A stretch of DNA of 64,000 nt. It comes from Paramyrothecium sp. XJ0827. Lineage: Eukaryota > Ascomycota > Sordariomycetes > Hypocreales > Stachybotryaceae. Where the stretch lies: the NCBI GenBank assembly GCA_020881915.1, contig JAJFPB010000002.1, forward strand, positions 3,286,001 to 3,350,000, read 5' to 3'. The notes under the pieces were generated by a model. It had not been told where the DNA came from. It saw only the letters and a program-made list of their open reading frames with translations, and searched no databases. Positions 12,005-23,400 of the stretch are shown here, in pieces. Position numbers and translations under genes: made by a program. Position 1 is the stretch's first letter; every line of letters starts with the position of its first letter.

Positions 12005-14420
12005 TCAATGATCCATCTCTTCGCGGAATCGAGAATCTCGCGTAGGACTGCTACTTGTTCGTGCCACTGGATCTTCAATAGCTCTGGGCGGCACCATCTG
12101 AAGGTTTCCCTGCTTCTGAGATGGCCCTGCCTCGGCTTCGTCGTCGCTGCTGACAGGACTCACGTCACGGGAGTCCATGGGTGTGGATGGCCGTTCATTC
12201 TCACTCTTGCCAGCCAGAGCCACGTCTCGCATGCTGGTAGGCCGGTTTTCAAGACTTGATGCACTCGCGTTGGCCTCCGAGCGGAGCGCCACCCCTCCAA
12301 GGAAGCCCTTCTTCTTGTCGCTGTGCTCGCTAACCGACTTCCCTCTCGAGAAGCGGTTCTTGATCCAGCCCTTGACTTTGGATGTAGGTGAGGTCGGCGA
12401 ATCGCCCGGCTTTCGTTGGCCACCTTCATTGTCGCTCGTAACTGGCTGGAGTGCGGGCGCAGTGTGGTCGTGGCTCACCGCAACATCTTGATGCTCGGCT
12501 TCCGTGTTCACGCCATTGTCGTCGGTATTCGCAGTGTCCAAAGCTGGAGTCGTAGAGTCTGGCTTGGATTTGCGCTTTTCTTCTTTAGCGTGCCGCTTCT
12601 GCTCAGCCTTTATCGCTCGCTCCTCCTCTTTCTTGGCCTTCTCTTCGTCGCGTTCGTGCTGTTTCTTTGCTCGCTCTTCCTCCTTTTCTTGCTCTGAAAT
12701 GGTGGTTAGTACACACCTCCGTATCATCGTCGGATTTCATATACTTACCCTTGAGCTTCTTGTTAATCTCCTTGATCTCGCGGTCCCTCGTCTTCTGCTT
12801 TTCTTGCTCCGCTTTCCTGGCCTCTTCCTCCAGTCTTATCACTGCTTGTCGCTCCCGCTCCGCTTCAGCCTTCTCATTGATGTCGTCGAGCACCGGCTGA
12901 ACTCTCTTCGCGGCAATAGCATCGACCTCTTCGGGATCCATGAACCTGCCTCCTCCGATATCAACCTTGCCCTTGTTGACGGTTCGTGTCTCGTGGCGAC
13001 TCTGGGCAGCCGCTTGTGCTTTGAGTTCCCATGCATCAAGCATTGATGGATTGACCATGCCGGTATCGTGATAGACCTTTTCGTCCATGCCCTGCAGGCG
13101 AGCCTTGACATTACGCTGTGCAGTCGCCAAAAGTGCTTCACGATCTTTCTCGCGTTTCGTCTTGTCAACCTCGGATAGCTTGTTGGAGAATAAGGACATC
13201 TGCTGCCGGATGCGCTCCGAGCGTTGATGGTCATCCAAATCTCCATCGCTAGAAGAACGGCGTCTGAGTTTGGCCGCCATGGAGAAACGGCGCCGGACTG
13301 GTTGCGCGTTGCCATAGTATTCCTGGAGATCTCTGTTGTTCTCATGCTCGCTTTGGAGCTTGGCTAGCCTCTCCTGAGCTTGCTTATATGCCGCGTCTTG
13401 CAAGTTCAGGTACTGGGGCTGTTTCGTAGCGGAACCATCCCCTTGGTTATCTTTGGCTTGCTCGAGCATTTTTTGCTGTTGCAAGTACATCTTCCTCGCC
13501 ATGGCAACGGCTGACTGATGTAACTTCTCATTGTTCTGCTGTTCGTCGACTTCAGGTTTGACGGGTGGATGTGAGGTGAACATGTTTCGGGTCATGGTCG
13601 TCACAGGGACTGCGCCGGCGTTGGCTGATGCGGGTTTTGCCATCATGGAGGCTCGATGGGCAAGAGCTGCGCCATTCAAGGCACTGGAAGCAGCGGATGG
13701 TGACGGGTTCGAAGGTTGTGGTGCAGAAGGGGACGAGATAGCGCGGGGTCTCGACGAAGACATGGCACCCTTAGCCGCAGCTAAAGATCTATTATTCTGC
13801 GTGGTGTCCGGTACATTGTTTTGCTTAAGAGAAAGGGTTCGACTAGCATGGAATGCCTGTGTCGCGGCAGAATTGCCATGAGACAAGTTGGCATCTCGGA
13901 CGGAGGACGATCGGGGCGCATGGAAAGCCTGCGTGGCTGCAGAATTGCCCCAACCATCGTGCGGGCCTTTGGCGGCCTTATTGCTTGCCTGCTTCAGGGC
14001 TGCATCGGCAGATCCAACAGCCAAGAGAGCGGCCTTCGCGCCGGCAGAATTGGCAGCTGGTTCCCAGGATGGCGACATGCGATAGTCCTTGGCTAGAACA
14101 GCGGCTGCAGACGCGGACGAGGTCTCGTTGGGCTTCCAGGGTTCGATAGACTTTTGGTTGGCCCATCCCAGGGAAGCGGCAGCGCTGGCGGCTGCTCCGT
14201 CAGGACGAAGGCCTGGAGACGGGTAGCTGGGAAGGCTGCGGGGATCGGCATATACTAGTCTGCCAGCATGAGCAGCTATCAATCAGTCAGTTGAAATGGC
14301 CGTAGCATGGCGTGTGTGTAATCCGATTTAAGCCCAGGACAAGGCAGCAGGAGAAGAAATGTAAACACGAAGGAGGAAGAACACCATACCTGGAGACGGC
14401 TGGGACGGGTTCTCCACCAT
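12005..14420 (-). CDS. EIS1: Eisosome protein 1 (Eis1-like)
   Basis: A component of eisosomes, the plasma-membrane furrows organised by Pil1/Lsp1. Exons are complement of 12005-12693, 12749-14275 and 14390-14420, 748 residues. The short first exon (MVENPSQPSP) joins in phase to AAHAGRLVYADPRSLPSYPS, the start of the conserved Eisosome1 region, followed by SAAASLGWANQKSIEPWKP typical of the family. Two copies of GNSAATQAFHA (coded near 13941 and 13871) lie in the N-terminal third. A Ser/Ala-rich middle, a long basic/acidic coiled-coil stretch (EAERERQAVIRLEEEARKAE...) and a Ser/Pro-rich tail follow. Introns are 12694-12748 and 14276-14389. Multiple S/T-P sites in the tail suggest kinase control. 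Family assignment rests on the N-terminal block. Confidence 0.88.
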
Positions 14421-16496
14421 CTCGGCGACGTGAACGGGAAAGCTGTGTACGTCGGAACTAGGACAAATAAATATGCCCTCTGCGCCTCTCACGCAGTAAG
14501 ACGTGGAGGTGATGATCTAGGTGGAAACCAGAGCAGTTACACTCGAACTGCTTGGACTAATGACATGTCAGACAACCTGGCACTGGGCTTGTGGAAGGAT
14601 TAGAATATATGATTGATACTCACTTCTAGGAGGGCAGGGGATAGCGGTTTTGGAAACCAAAGTGTTATGGAATACCGCTGCCGGCAATCAGGAGTTTGCG
14701 ATAAAAATGATGACGAGACAGCGATGGCGTAGACGTGTAGGGCTGAGTCGGGAGTAGAGCAGGGGCGTAAAGAGGTTATGTAGGGTTAAGACAACATCAC
14801 TAATTACAAGGGGTCGTTGAAGGGCGGAGGGGGGGAGAAAGGTGAGGTAAGATAGGGTAAGATTGAAAGAACCAATGGGTCTTGGCTGTCCTAGACACGG
14901 GGGAGGGTGGAAGAGGCAGAGAGGGGGAGGAGGTGATGGCTTTTTGGCGATGGTTGTAAGTCGAAGTCATGGCGCCGCTCACCCTGGGCTTTCAGGTGAG
15001 CATGCCATTGCCATTGCCATCGGGGGGAAACCTTCTGCTTCAGCTGCACCAGCAAGTGCCACCCACGGTCCCATTGGAAGGGAACCCCAGAGCGCAGGGT
15101 GGCTTGACGTCATCGCGGCCCCTAGTAGATCTTCGCTCCAGCTTCGCATGACGCTAACAGTTCAGTTGGCGGCGACGGCGGGGGACGCTAAGCCGGCCAC
15201 CTCAGACAAGCTGGGGAGCTATGCGAAGAGATTGGTAGCAGTTTGAAGGCCGGTCCAATCGTCACTGGGGACTTCGGGAACCGAAACCTCGAGCTTGGCC
15301 ATTTGCGTACAATTGCCTGTGCCGCTGTCTCATGTGCTTTGTCTTTTATTGCTGTTAATTTAGCCTAGTGCACACCAAGTGCTCTTCGTCTGCAATGCAG
15401 TACACTGAGTTACGTCGGCCTACGGTAATGCACCTTGGAGTACACTTTTCACGCATGCTTGGATCTTAGACGTGTTTGAATCTTTCAGGTAGATATAGGT
15501 AAGTAATGTAGGTGTATTCGTAGAGGTATCTTTCATTGATATCTTTCATTGATTGAAAGATACCTTGACTACCTAATTCACCTGCAAGCAATAGTATTTA
15601 AGGTAATTCAACAAAAAGAAAATACATGTATGCCCACTGAGCTAGATCCCCCGAGGTTCCATCCCGTCGTAAAGTAAGGTAGATAGAAGTCCAGGGCAAA
15701 AATAAGTAAAAGAAAAGAAAAGTGAAGAAAAACACAAGAGGTGACCCAAAGCTGACGATGCTTGGCAGCAGGAATCTAACAAGCCAAGGTGACGTAGTTG
15801 GTGTCTGATACCGCATTCCCCAGGACGCCGGCCCGGTACAAGCCACAGACGTGCCCATGAGCTGACGTCGCGCCAATGTCAAGCTACAGTACAGCTCTTG
15901 CGAGGCAGCACCTCTTTTTGAAAGCTCGTCGTCCTACATCTCGGGCTGCAATGCAATCGTTTTAACAGCCGGAGTGGTGATGTATTCACTGTTTTAATCC
16001 AAGGAGACCCGATGCGGTACGGATTGACGTTTTGGGAAAATCAGGGTCTTGAACACCCCCCATGTTTCCCTCGGACAGAATCGTGCTGTCGATCTCACTC
16101 ATATCGAGCCACGGTGCCACCGGACGTGGAAGAGGATGTGCACGGACTGGCCATGGCACCCGTCTGCCGAGCAGTAGAGATCAACAGCAGCAATTCCCCC
16201 AATTGCTTGTATTACGAGTCGCTTACAAGCGCGAACGAGTGCACAACACAGATCTGAAGGTCGGCAGATCCCGAGATAAGACTTACCTTTTTGGAGAGAC
16301 TGTGGATAAGTCCCACCTACAGTCCACAATCCTACCGGGATTTGTGCTCTTTACACCGCTGTAAGTAGACCGACCAATGCTCATGGTAGGGAAAAATAGT
16401 GCTCCCCCGGCAACGGCCATGACGACGTAGCGCTTCGTAGGCATCGCTAGCTCAACGTTTGCGATGCATCACAATTGCGCTTCCATTTGAGCAATC
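14421..16496. promoter_or_regulatory. Divergent intergenic region (Eis1 / phosphatase)
   Basis: About 2.1 kb. It contains a compact repeat/palindrome at 15524-15565 (listed separately). Otherwise there are A/G-rich runs at 14820-14935 on the plus strand and scattered small frames without family features. Presumed promoters and leaders of Eis1 and the phosphatase. Confidence 0.4.
15524..15565. repeat. Tandem 13-mer duplicate embedded in a 12-bp perfect inverted repeat
   Basis: The 13-mer atctttcattgat occurs twice head to tail at 15528-15540 and 15541-15553. The arms aggtatctttca (15524-15535) and tgaaagatacct (15554-15565) are perfect inverted complements with an 18-base spacer. This could be a protein-binding palindrome, a foldback remnant or a replication-slippage product. 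No target-site duplication was identified. Confidence 0.8.
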
Positions 16497-17696
16497 ATGG
16501 ACGGCGATGGGACAGTCGAACTGGGAGGAATCCTCAACTTCAGAGACATTGGCAAGACTGTCAACGATTTCCTGGGTCAAAGGTGCTTCAGACAATCCCT
16601 GCTCGCATTGGCTCTAAATGAATCTTGTTCTCGTGATCCTTCCTGCTGACATGTGAGGCAATAGACGCGTCCGTGAGGGCCTGCTCTATCGTTCAGCCAG
16701 ACCTGGTAGGCAAGCTCCTCAGCCTGTCAGACAACAAGACAGAATATACTCATGAACCGAATGTGCAGACGATGCTACGCCCAAAGACAGGAGTGTCCTA
16801 CGGGACGAACTGGGCATCAAATCCATAATTGATTTGAGGACGAAGTACGCTATCTCCAAAACATGTCCATCTCAAACCTTGCTAATGATTCAGGACGGAG
16901 CACCTTAAACAAGCGGACAGACATCGAGCCCAAGTCCAGGTTGGAGTTGCCACTGGACCTCTGCGTATCGAAGGAGTGCAATATCACGACATCAAAGTTA
17001 CGGGTCGTGCATTTGAGAGGCATCTCCTACGCCAGCTCACGTGGTGGAGCTTCCTGTCAGTTCTATGCTTCAGGCTTCCTGACGAGACCTGCGAATCCCC
17101 CCTAAATCCAAGCAGCTGACAGACGCCCCGTGTACAGGAAATTGATTGTCCTTTTTGTCTTTGGGTACCGACTGGCAGCTATCAAGATCATCGGCCAAGA
17201 GGTCATGCTTCGGCGCGGCTTAGTAGGACTTGGCTTGGACACGCTTGATCAGTCTGGCCCCGAGATACGCCAGGCCCTGCTGCTGTATGCGTCCCCACAG
17301 TCACTTCCAGCATTGGTTCATTGCACCCAAGGCAAAGATCGTACGGGTACGCGTTATCTGGCAGCCCGAGAAACCCCCAGTTTCCATCCGACTGACATAG
17401 CGTGCTGGCTAGGCCTCGTTGCAGCACTTGTGTTGATGATCCTTGAGATCCCTACACCCGCAATTGAGTATGACTATTCTCTGACCGACGCTGCGCTCAC
17501 TTCAGACCGAGCCGAACGGATTGTTGAAATTCGAGAACTTGGATTAACGGATGACTGGGCCGACACCCATACGGGCATGATTACTGCCGTTGTAGAGCAC
17601 CTGGACGTCAAATACGGAGGACTGGAAGGGTATCTCGACCACATTGGTTTTGACGCAACTGCTCGATCCAACGTTCGCAACACACTTCTCTACTAG
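16497..17696 (+). CDS. IphP-type (Y_phosphatase3) protein tyrosine/serine phosphatase
   Basis: Cysteine-based phosphatase of the family with the HCxxGKDRTG loop. Exons, assembled by hand: 16497-16582, 16665-16705, 16769-16844, 16894-17055, 17138-17346, 17413-17696; 285 residues. In order: GGILNFRDIGK near residue 10, RVREGLLYRSARPDDATPKD, LGIKSIIDLRTKTE, WWSFLKLIVLFVFGYRLAA (hydrophobic, formed across intron 17056-17137), and the catalytic loop HCTQGKDRTG (Cys nucleophile and Arg of CX5R). The C-terminus EIRELGLTDDWADTH and YGGLEGYLDHIGF is typical. No substrate can be assigned; cytosolic by default, with no signal peptide. Donor 16583 (GTGCTT) is weak, so the first junction is the least certain. 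The last intron (66 bp) is stop-free and a multiple of three. It converges on the Trm140-like gene with 39 bases between stops. Confidence 0.85.
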
Positions 17697-17735
17697 TGAT
17701 GGAGGCAATGACGAGCACTTGTAACTTTTTATTGT

Positions 17736-18980
17736 CTATTTCTTTCTAAACCGACCCTGCAGCCAGCATCGGTACATCTTGATCTTCTCCGCTCGGTTGA
17801 CGAGCAGACGTCTATCAACGCCAAGATTCTCAATTTCAAATCGAGGTGTGTCAGCCTCGCTCTCGGGTGCATCTTCACCGGACCAGATTCGGGCAAGCTC
17901 ATCCTTGTCAAAGAAGTATACGCGAGTGCCGTCGCCCCTGATGTAGAAGTTCTCCTCGAGATATCGCCCCTTTCTGAAGCGAACCTGTGCCAAATCGCCT
18001 CTTCCATAATCTCGGAAGCAGACCAGGCCTCCTGGCTTAAGGAGTCGGTGGACGTTGCGCACAGCTCTAGTCCATTCTTGGGGAGACAGCGCCGAGAAGA
18101 TAAAAATCATGACGGCAACATCTACGGAGTTTTCCTCGAGACCGGGAGGCAAATCATCGCCCGCAACATCCCAGACGTCGGCCTGGATGTTATCGTTTCC
18201 GTAGGATTCATGGTTGCGCATGACATCTACGGCTGTCTTGGAGAAATCGCAAGCATGAATCTTCAGCTGCGGGTTCTTATTGTTGGCCAGGACGGGAAAG
18301 GCCGTGTTACCGGCACCTGCTCCAATTTCAAGGAGGACTACAGGGCCAGCATCCTCTTGGGTCACTTGAGCTAGAATGGGGAATTCTTGCTGAAGCCACT
18401 TTCGGTCCTTGAAGAAATTGGCAGTATTGTTCTTGTAAAATTGGTTCCACCACTTCGCGGGATTAGAATTGAACCTGTCTGAGTTTCCAAGTCAGTAAAA
18501 AGGTACGCACAAATGACGGTAAGAAACAAATTTGGTGTGCGTGAATGGCAATCAGATGGGAGCGAAAGACAAATTGAAGGTAAGGTTTGTCATCATTAGA
18601 GTCAGATGAACTATGCATTGGTATGATATCATCATATGCCGGGGAGGATTTGGAAAGGAAAAAATCTTTGACTTACTCTTATCAAAGTCAGACACGGGAG
18701 ACTGACGCTGCCGTTCGAGCTGCTGCTCGGCGTACTCCTTGTACGCGTCGTCAGTCTCAACATGGTCCCAGGCATTGAATTCGAACACGTCATCCGTCTC
18801 CGCGAGGAACCGACTGCCAAATTGGAACGGGTCACTTCGCTTCAGGTTCTTGGTAGGGTTGTGCGATCGATGCGGCGGCACCTCAGCACTTGCTTCTGCC
18901 GCTGCGTCAATCTGTAGAGCAGCGACTTGTTCAGTCGGCGGTACGACTGCGCCCTCGGTGTCTGAGACCGCTGAGGCCAT
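17736..18980 (-). CDS. TRM140: tRNA N3-methylcytidine methyltransferase (Trm140/METTL2/METTL8 family)
   Basis: SAM-dependent enzyme forming m3C at position 32 of tRNA-Thr/Ser/Arg species. Exons are complement of 17736-18478 and 18678-18980 (donor after 18677, so the exon spans 18677-18980); 348 residues. The N-terminal block SDPFQFGSRFLAETDDVFEFNAWDHVE and FNSNPAKWWNQFYKNN are METTL2-type signatures; the latter is created by joining across intron 18479-18676. SAM motif I is EIGAGAGN at residues 152-159. DFSKTAVDVM, DDLPPGLEENSVDVAVMIF and LLKPGGLVCFRDYGRGD follow in class I order. The start at 18980 has A at -3. A further in-frame ATG at 19097 would add 39 residues poor in acidic residues (MRFLQAITSRLEFF...), resembling a mitochondrial presequence. 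No actin-binding Abp140 extension is present. Confidence 0.92.
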
Positions 18981-19351
18981 TTTGAGAACCTGCAGCTGAA
19001 TCTCGCTTCGAGGGTCAACCCGGAGGTAGAGAATGGAAGAATGAGAAAGTGCTGCGAAAAATTCGAGGCGCGAAGTTATGGCTTGAAGAAATCGCATGTG
19101 GGGGTCCTGTATCTGAACATGATTGGCCGGTTGGGGCTACGGTGTCGGAACTACTAGCCCCCGCGGATGAGTGGGCTGCCCAATCACCTGGCTATGCCAA
19201 ACCCGCTTTGGCCGACCCCAATAGCTCTCGGTCGAGGTGCACGCTATCGAGTGGTGATTCTGGATACCCGTTCGAAGCTCATCGAGACAACTACTGCCCT
19301 CTACGTCGTCCTGTTCTCTCTGCGTCCGGACTCACGCGCAATCGAATCGCA
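18981..19351. promoter_or_regulatory. Shared divergent promoter of Trm140-like and EMC2 genes
   Basis: 371 bases separate the two starts. The left third is open in the Trm140 frame back to an ATG at 19097, so it is either 5' UTR or an alternative N-terminus. No other site is claimed. Confidence 0.55.
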
Positions 19352-20482
19352 ATGACAGCATCATTAGTTCAGCCCTCGGCTCACCTTTCGCCGGCCGAGG
19401 CGCTGCAGCTCGCTCAGCAAGCTCCAAGCATCCTGCGCAGCAACCCGAAAGCTATATCCTCGTCACCCCTTTCCTTTCTCTTCTCGGCTACCGAGCATGC
19501 CGACCTCTGGACCATCTACGAAAACTTACTGTTGACATGCTTGAGGACCGGCGATGATGACGCGGCGCATCAATGCCTGGAACGACTGGTGCTTCGATTC
19601 GGCGACAGCAATGAACGCGTCATGGCGTTGAAGGGTCTGGTGAAGGAGGCGCAGGCATCTAACCACGGCGAACTCGAAAAGGTGCTTAAGGAGTACGATG
19701 CGATTCTGAAGGAGGACGCTACCAATATTGTGAGCCAGGAGCGCTATGTCGGTGTTCGACTCCGAGCTGACCTGAATAGCCCATTGCGAAACGGAAGGTG
19801 GCTTTGCTGCGATCCATGGGCCGCTTACCAGAGGCCACAAACGCTCTGTCGTCGCTCCTCGATGCCTCTCCAATCGACGTTGAAGCTTGGGCAGAGTTGT
19901 CGGACCTTTGCTTATCCCAGGGGCAGTACGTGCAGGCAATCTTCTCGCTTGAGGAAGTACTTGTTCTGTCACCCAACGCTTGGAACGTACGTGCTTCGCC
20001 CAGCCCCAATTTATACTCGTCTAACAGTTCCAGATGCACGCACGACTGGGCGAAGTCTTATTGATGGCAGCTCAAAATAACGAGGCATCCTCACTGAAGC
20101 ATTTAGCGGAGGCCGTCAAGCGGTTCAGCCGTAGCATTGAGCTGTGTGACGACTATCTTCGTGGATATTATGGCCTCAAACTGGTCAGCACCCACTCCTT
20201 ATTCTACCTAATGAGCCATCTAAACTGACTGGCGCGTAACAGGCGACAGACAGGTTGCTAAGCGACCCCTCGAAACTGAAGAAGCACTACACAGATGCCA
20301 AGGAATTCGCCCTGCCCAGTCAAGCTACGCTTGAGAAGCTGAACGAGGCTGCGACAACAAAGCTCGGCGAGATCGTACGTCGAAATGGAGCGCAAGAGAG
20401 CCTATGGCAAGGCTACGACGCCGACGAGATCACTGCTGTGCGAGAGCTCTTGGCCAAATCATCATCTGAGGTTGTGAGGTGA
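19352..20482 (+). CDS. EMC2: ER membrane protein complex subunit 2 (TPR protein)
   Basis: EMC2 is the cytosolic TPR subunit of the EMC insertase, which inserts tail-anchored and multipass proteins into the ER membrane. Exons are 19352-19729, 19780-19986, 20034-20183 and 20243-20482, 324 residues; all introns are phase 0 and short (47-59 bp). Recognisable segments: LWTIYENLLLTCLRTGDD, RVMALKGLVKEA, AYDAILKEDATN-like ending joined to PIAKRKVALLRSMGR, then EATNALSSLLDASPIDVEAW, ELSDLCLSQGQYVQAIFSLEE and LCDDYLRGYYGLKL, the TPR region conserved in EMC2/TTC35. Splicing 19730-19779 replaces a frame break in the genomic reading. No signal peptide or membrane span, as expected for this subunit. Confidence 0.93.
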
Positions 20483-23400
20483 GGTTGGGCTTGAGTATGC
20501 AGCTGGAGATCCAGTGACTAGGTCTTCATGTCACCCCTGCCGCAATTATCATAGGGCTACATGCATTGACCCGGACATTAATTCCTGTCGGCAACTATGG
20601 AAGATCCCCCTGGCTAAGGAGTAGGAGGCTGGTGATGGAGCACTACTAGAGGGGGCCATTGCAGGCATTTCATTTGGCCTCTTACGATAAGGAGCACCGA
20701 GCGTTGGGCACCAGCACGTGGCGTGGTCCGCGGCGACGTATTATGTGAGGCGGCTACATGCGCAAAATAGGACGGGAGGGCAGCTTTGCGGTTAGTTGCT
20801 GCGGGATGGCGGCGCTGATCTTGCATTGGGCACGAACATAGAGACTGGCTTGGTTCAGGCACGCGAGGATGACGTCCGCTTGGGTTTCACCGCGTCCAAG
20901 TCGGCAATAGAATTTATTGTTAGGAACCGTGAATTCACAGCACTGCCAACCTGCGTTTTTTAGCCTGTTTAAAGTGGACTAGAATCGGCCACGCAATGTT
21001 CAGCCATCCATCATAATCTGACAAGTACGCGAAAAACATCATGAGAGAAGCTGAGGCCATTTCATAGGACCGATGTAGGAATATGATGTGCCGAGTGCTT
21101 GTCCAAATCGTAGCTGTAGCACGCTTGTCTTGGTGAACTGATTGGAATGGCTGATGAGGCTCTATCCTGGTCAGTTGATGCGGACCGCATCCGCGCCTCC
21201 CAACACCCTGGGAGCCTCTTGCGAAATCATGGCAGCCCGAGGGCCAATAGACCTGTATTACGAGTTCAGCGGCAGTGTTCCCATGTCGATTTGGCAGGCC
21301 TGTGCAAGGTCTGCGCTGTCCTCCCGATCCACAGTGAGTCAAACAACCCGGCCTTGATCAGGCCTCAATCCCCACTGGGGCCGAAATAGCAAACCTTGTC
21401 AGCTGCAGATTGGACCACAGAGCCAGGACGGGACCTCAACGCACGGACGAAGGCGGTGACGATGCCCTTTTTTTGTATAACACGGAGCCGGGAACCGGTG
21501 AAGGCCGGCGCACACAAATCCTGTCTGGTAGCGTCCGGCTCGAATAAATACGCCCGAACCGTAGTGACCAAAGGTAGAAAAGGAAAAGGGAGGAACAAAC
21601 AAGCAAATCTTGTGCGCTCATCTGCTCTGAAGCACCCGTTTTCCAGAGCCATCCTCAAAGACAAACGCTGCTCGTGATCTCTAGCTCGGGTAACCGGACT
21701 GCCCGTTGAACCTGCACTTACACCATCCGGATCCCGGGATTCCAGGAAACACATTTTCTACGTCCAACCGCCATCTCCTCACCCGGACCTTGACCTTGAC
21801 CTTGACCTTGCTCGGGACATCCGCTGGAATACTTTCTACTTGAACATGTTGCTTTGCCCAAGGAACCAGGAAACCAAGACCGAAGAGAACTCGCAGCGAC
21901 ATTGCCATAACAGAAACCGCCGACACAAGCCCGGGCAACAAAACACCTGACAAAGGCCGCATTCTCCCGGACCACGCCCTGCTTCTCTTCTTTTCCTCTT
22001 GCGCTTGGCTTCGTTTCCTTCGCAGCATAGCTTCGCGCTCATCTTGCTCTGTTTCGGAAACCCTGCATTCAGAGGGGGTCTGGAAGACACGCTGCCCCTC
22101 CGTTCATACCTAACCAATATCCACCTCCTCCTCTCCCCCGGCGTCGCCACCTCGCAGGCGGCATTAGACTGACAGAACTACCGTCGCCGTTTGAGAGAGG
22201 CTCCGCCTACAGCAGTGGAGATCGCGGCGGCTGCCTTGTGCAAGTGCGTCCTGCCTGCGTCTCTCTTGAAAGAGCTGGTGAGGCTCAACTGAAAAGGAAG
22301 GGTGAGAGAGAGAGGGACGAAAAAAGACTCATCGCATTGTTCCAGCTTGGTCAGCGCCGGCCCCTTCCAATAATAAAACGGCCGGGACATTTTTCTTCTC
22401 TTTTTGTCGCGGCAACACGTGGAGCAGAAGACTGTCTCGCACCCTGATTCGCAAGCCGGAACGCGAAGGAAGCAGGGAAACAAAAGACACAGCCTTCCTC
22501 CCCCCCCCGTCTGACATACATACATCGCTCCATTGGCTCAGCGGCCGGCAGTGAAGAAACTTGGACCTGGACGTGAACTTGACTGCCTGGACACCTGCGA
22601 CCGCCGCAGGCTATTATTTGATCCCCTACTCCTGGAGGCCCTGATCTTCGTCTTCGATTGTTTTCTCTCCTTTTCTCCTCGCAGGCCATCTCTTGGAGAT
22701 CGGCTACCTCTCACCAAGGGAGCGAGCTGGACGGTAGTCATTTGACGTCCCGTTCTGTTTTTTTCCCCTTCGATTCAAATCAAATTCTTTGCGTGGGTAA
22801 CGATTGAGACTTGCGCCTCTTCGTTCTGCTGGTCTGCTCCGCTGCGGCCGCCGGTTGCAAGCACCAGTTCTACCGCTCGGTCAATCCCCACTTGAGTGTA
22901 AACAACACCAAAACGAGCATCCTTGCCTGCAAATCGACTGCCAGGGCCGCCTTGGCTGTACTTTCGGACAAAGTAAGGTTACAAAGCGCAACACTGGATG
23001 AGATTTTTGTGTACACAACTTGGAGGTATGGCAACACGCACGTTTTCTTTTTGTTTTCATTTTCCTTTTTCCAGGGCTCCTTTTGCATTGCATCTCCTTC
23101 TCAATGCCGTGGCTTCGGGTACATGATGCTCAGCCGAGAGCTCTGGCGTCTCTTTGTGCGCTGCAAGCACAACACTCAAGTCCCAGGTCCCATGTTCCCT
23201 GTCCCTACCTTACCTTGGATGGAGAACCGGGGCCCCCCTCGCTCCCCCCAGCTGGGCTGTTAACCTGCACCAGCCCACAGACAGCCACAGCACTTTGGAA
23301 TTCCAGGACCAATCCCGAGCCAGGGAGGTCTACCAGGTTGTCATGGGGAAGCGACGAGAACTATCGATCGTGCCTAGGATCAAAGGGCCAAGGATGGCCA

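Noticed and set aside
22811..23263. Plus-strand frame that begins like a lipoprotein signal peptide (MRLFVLLVCSAAAAGC)
   Set aside because: The initial codon is TTG, not ATG; the rest is compositional in the C/T-rich leader region.
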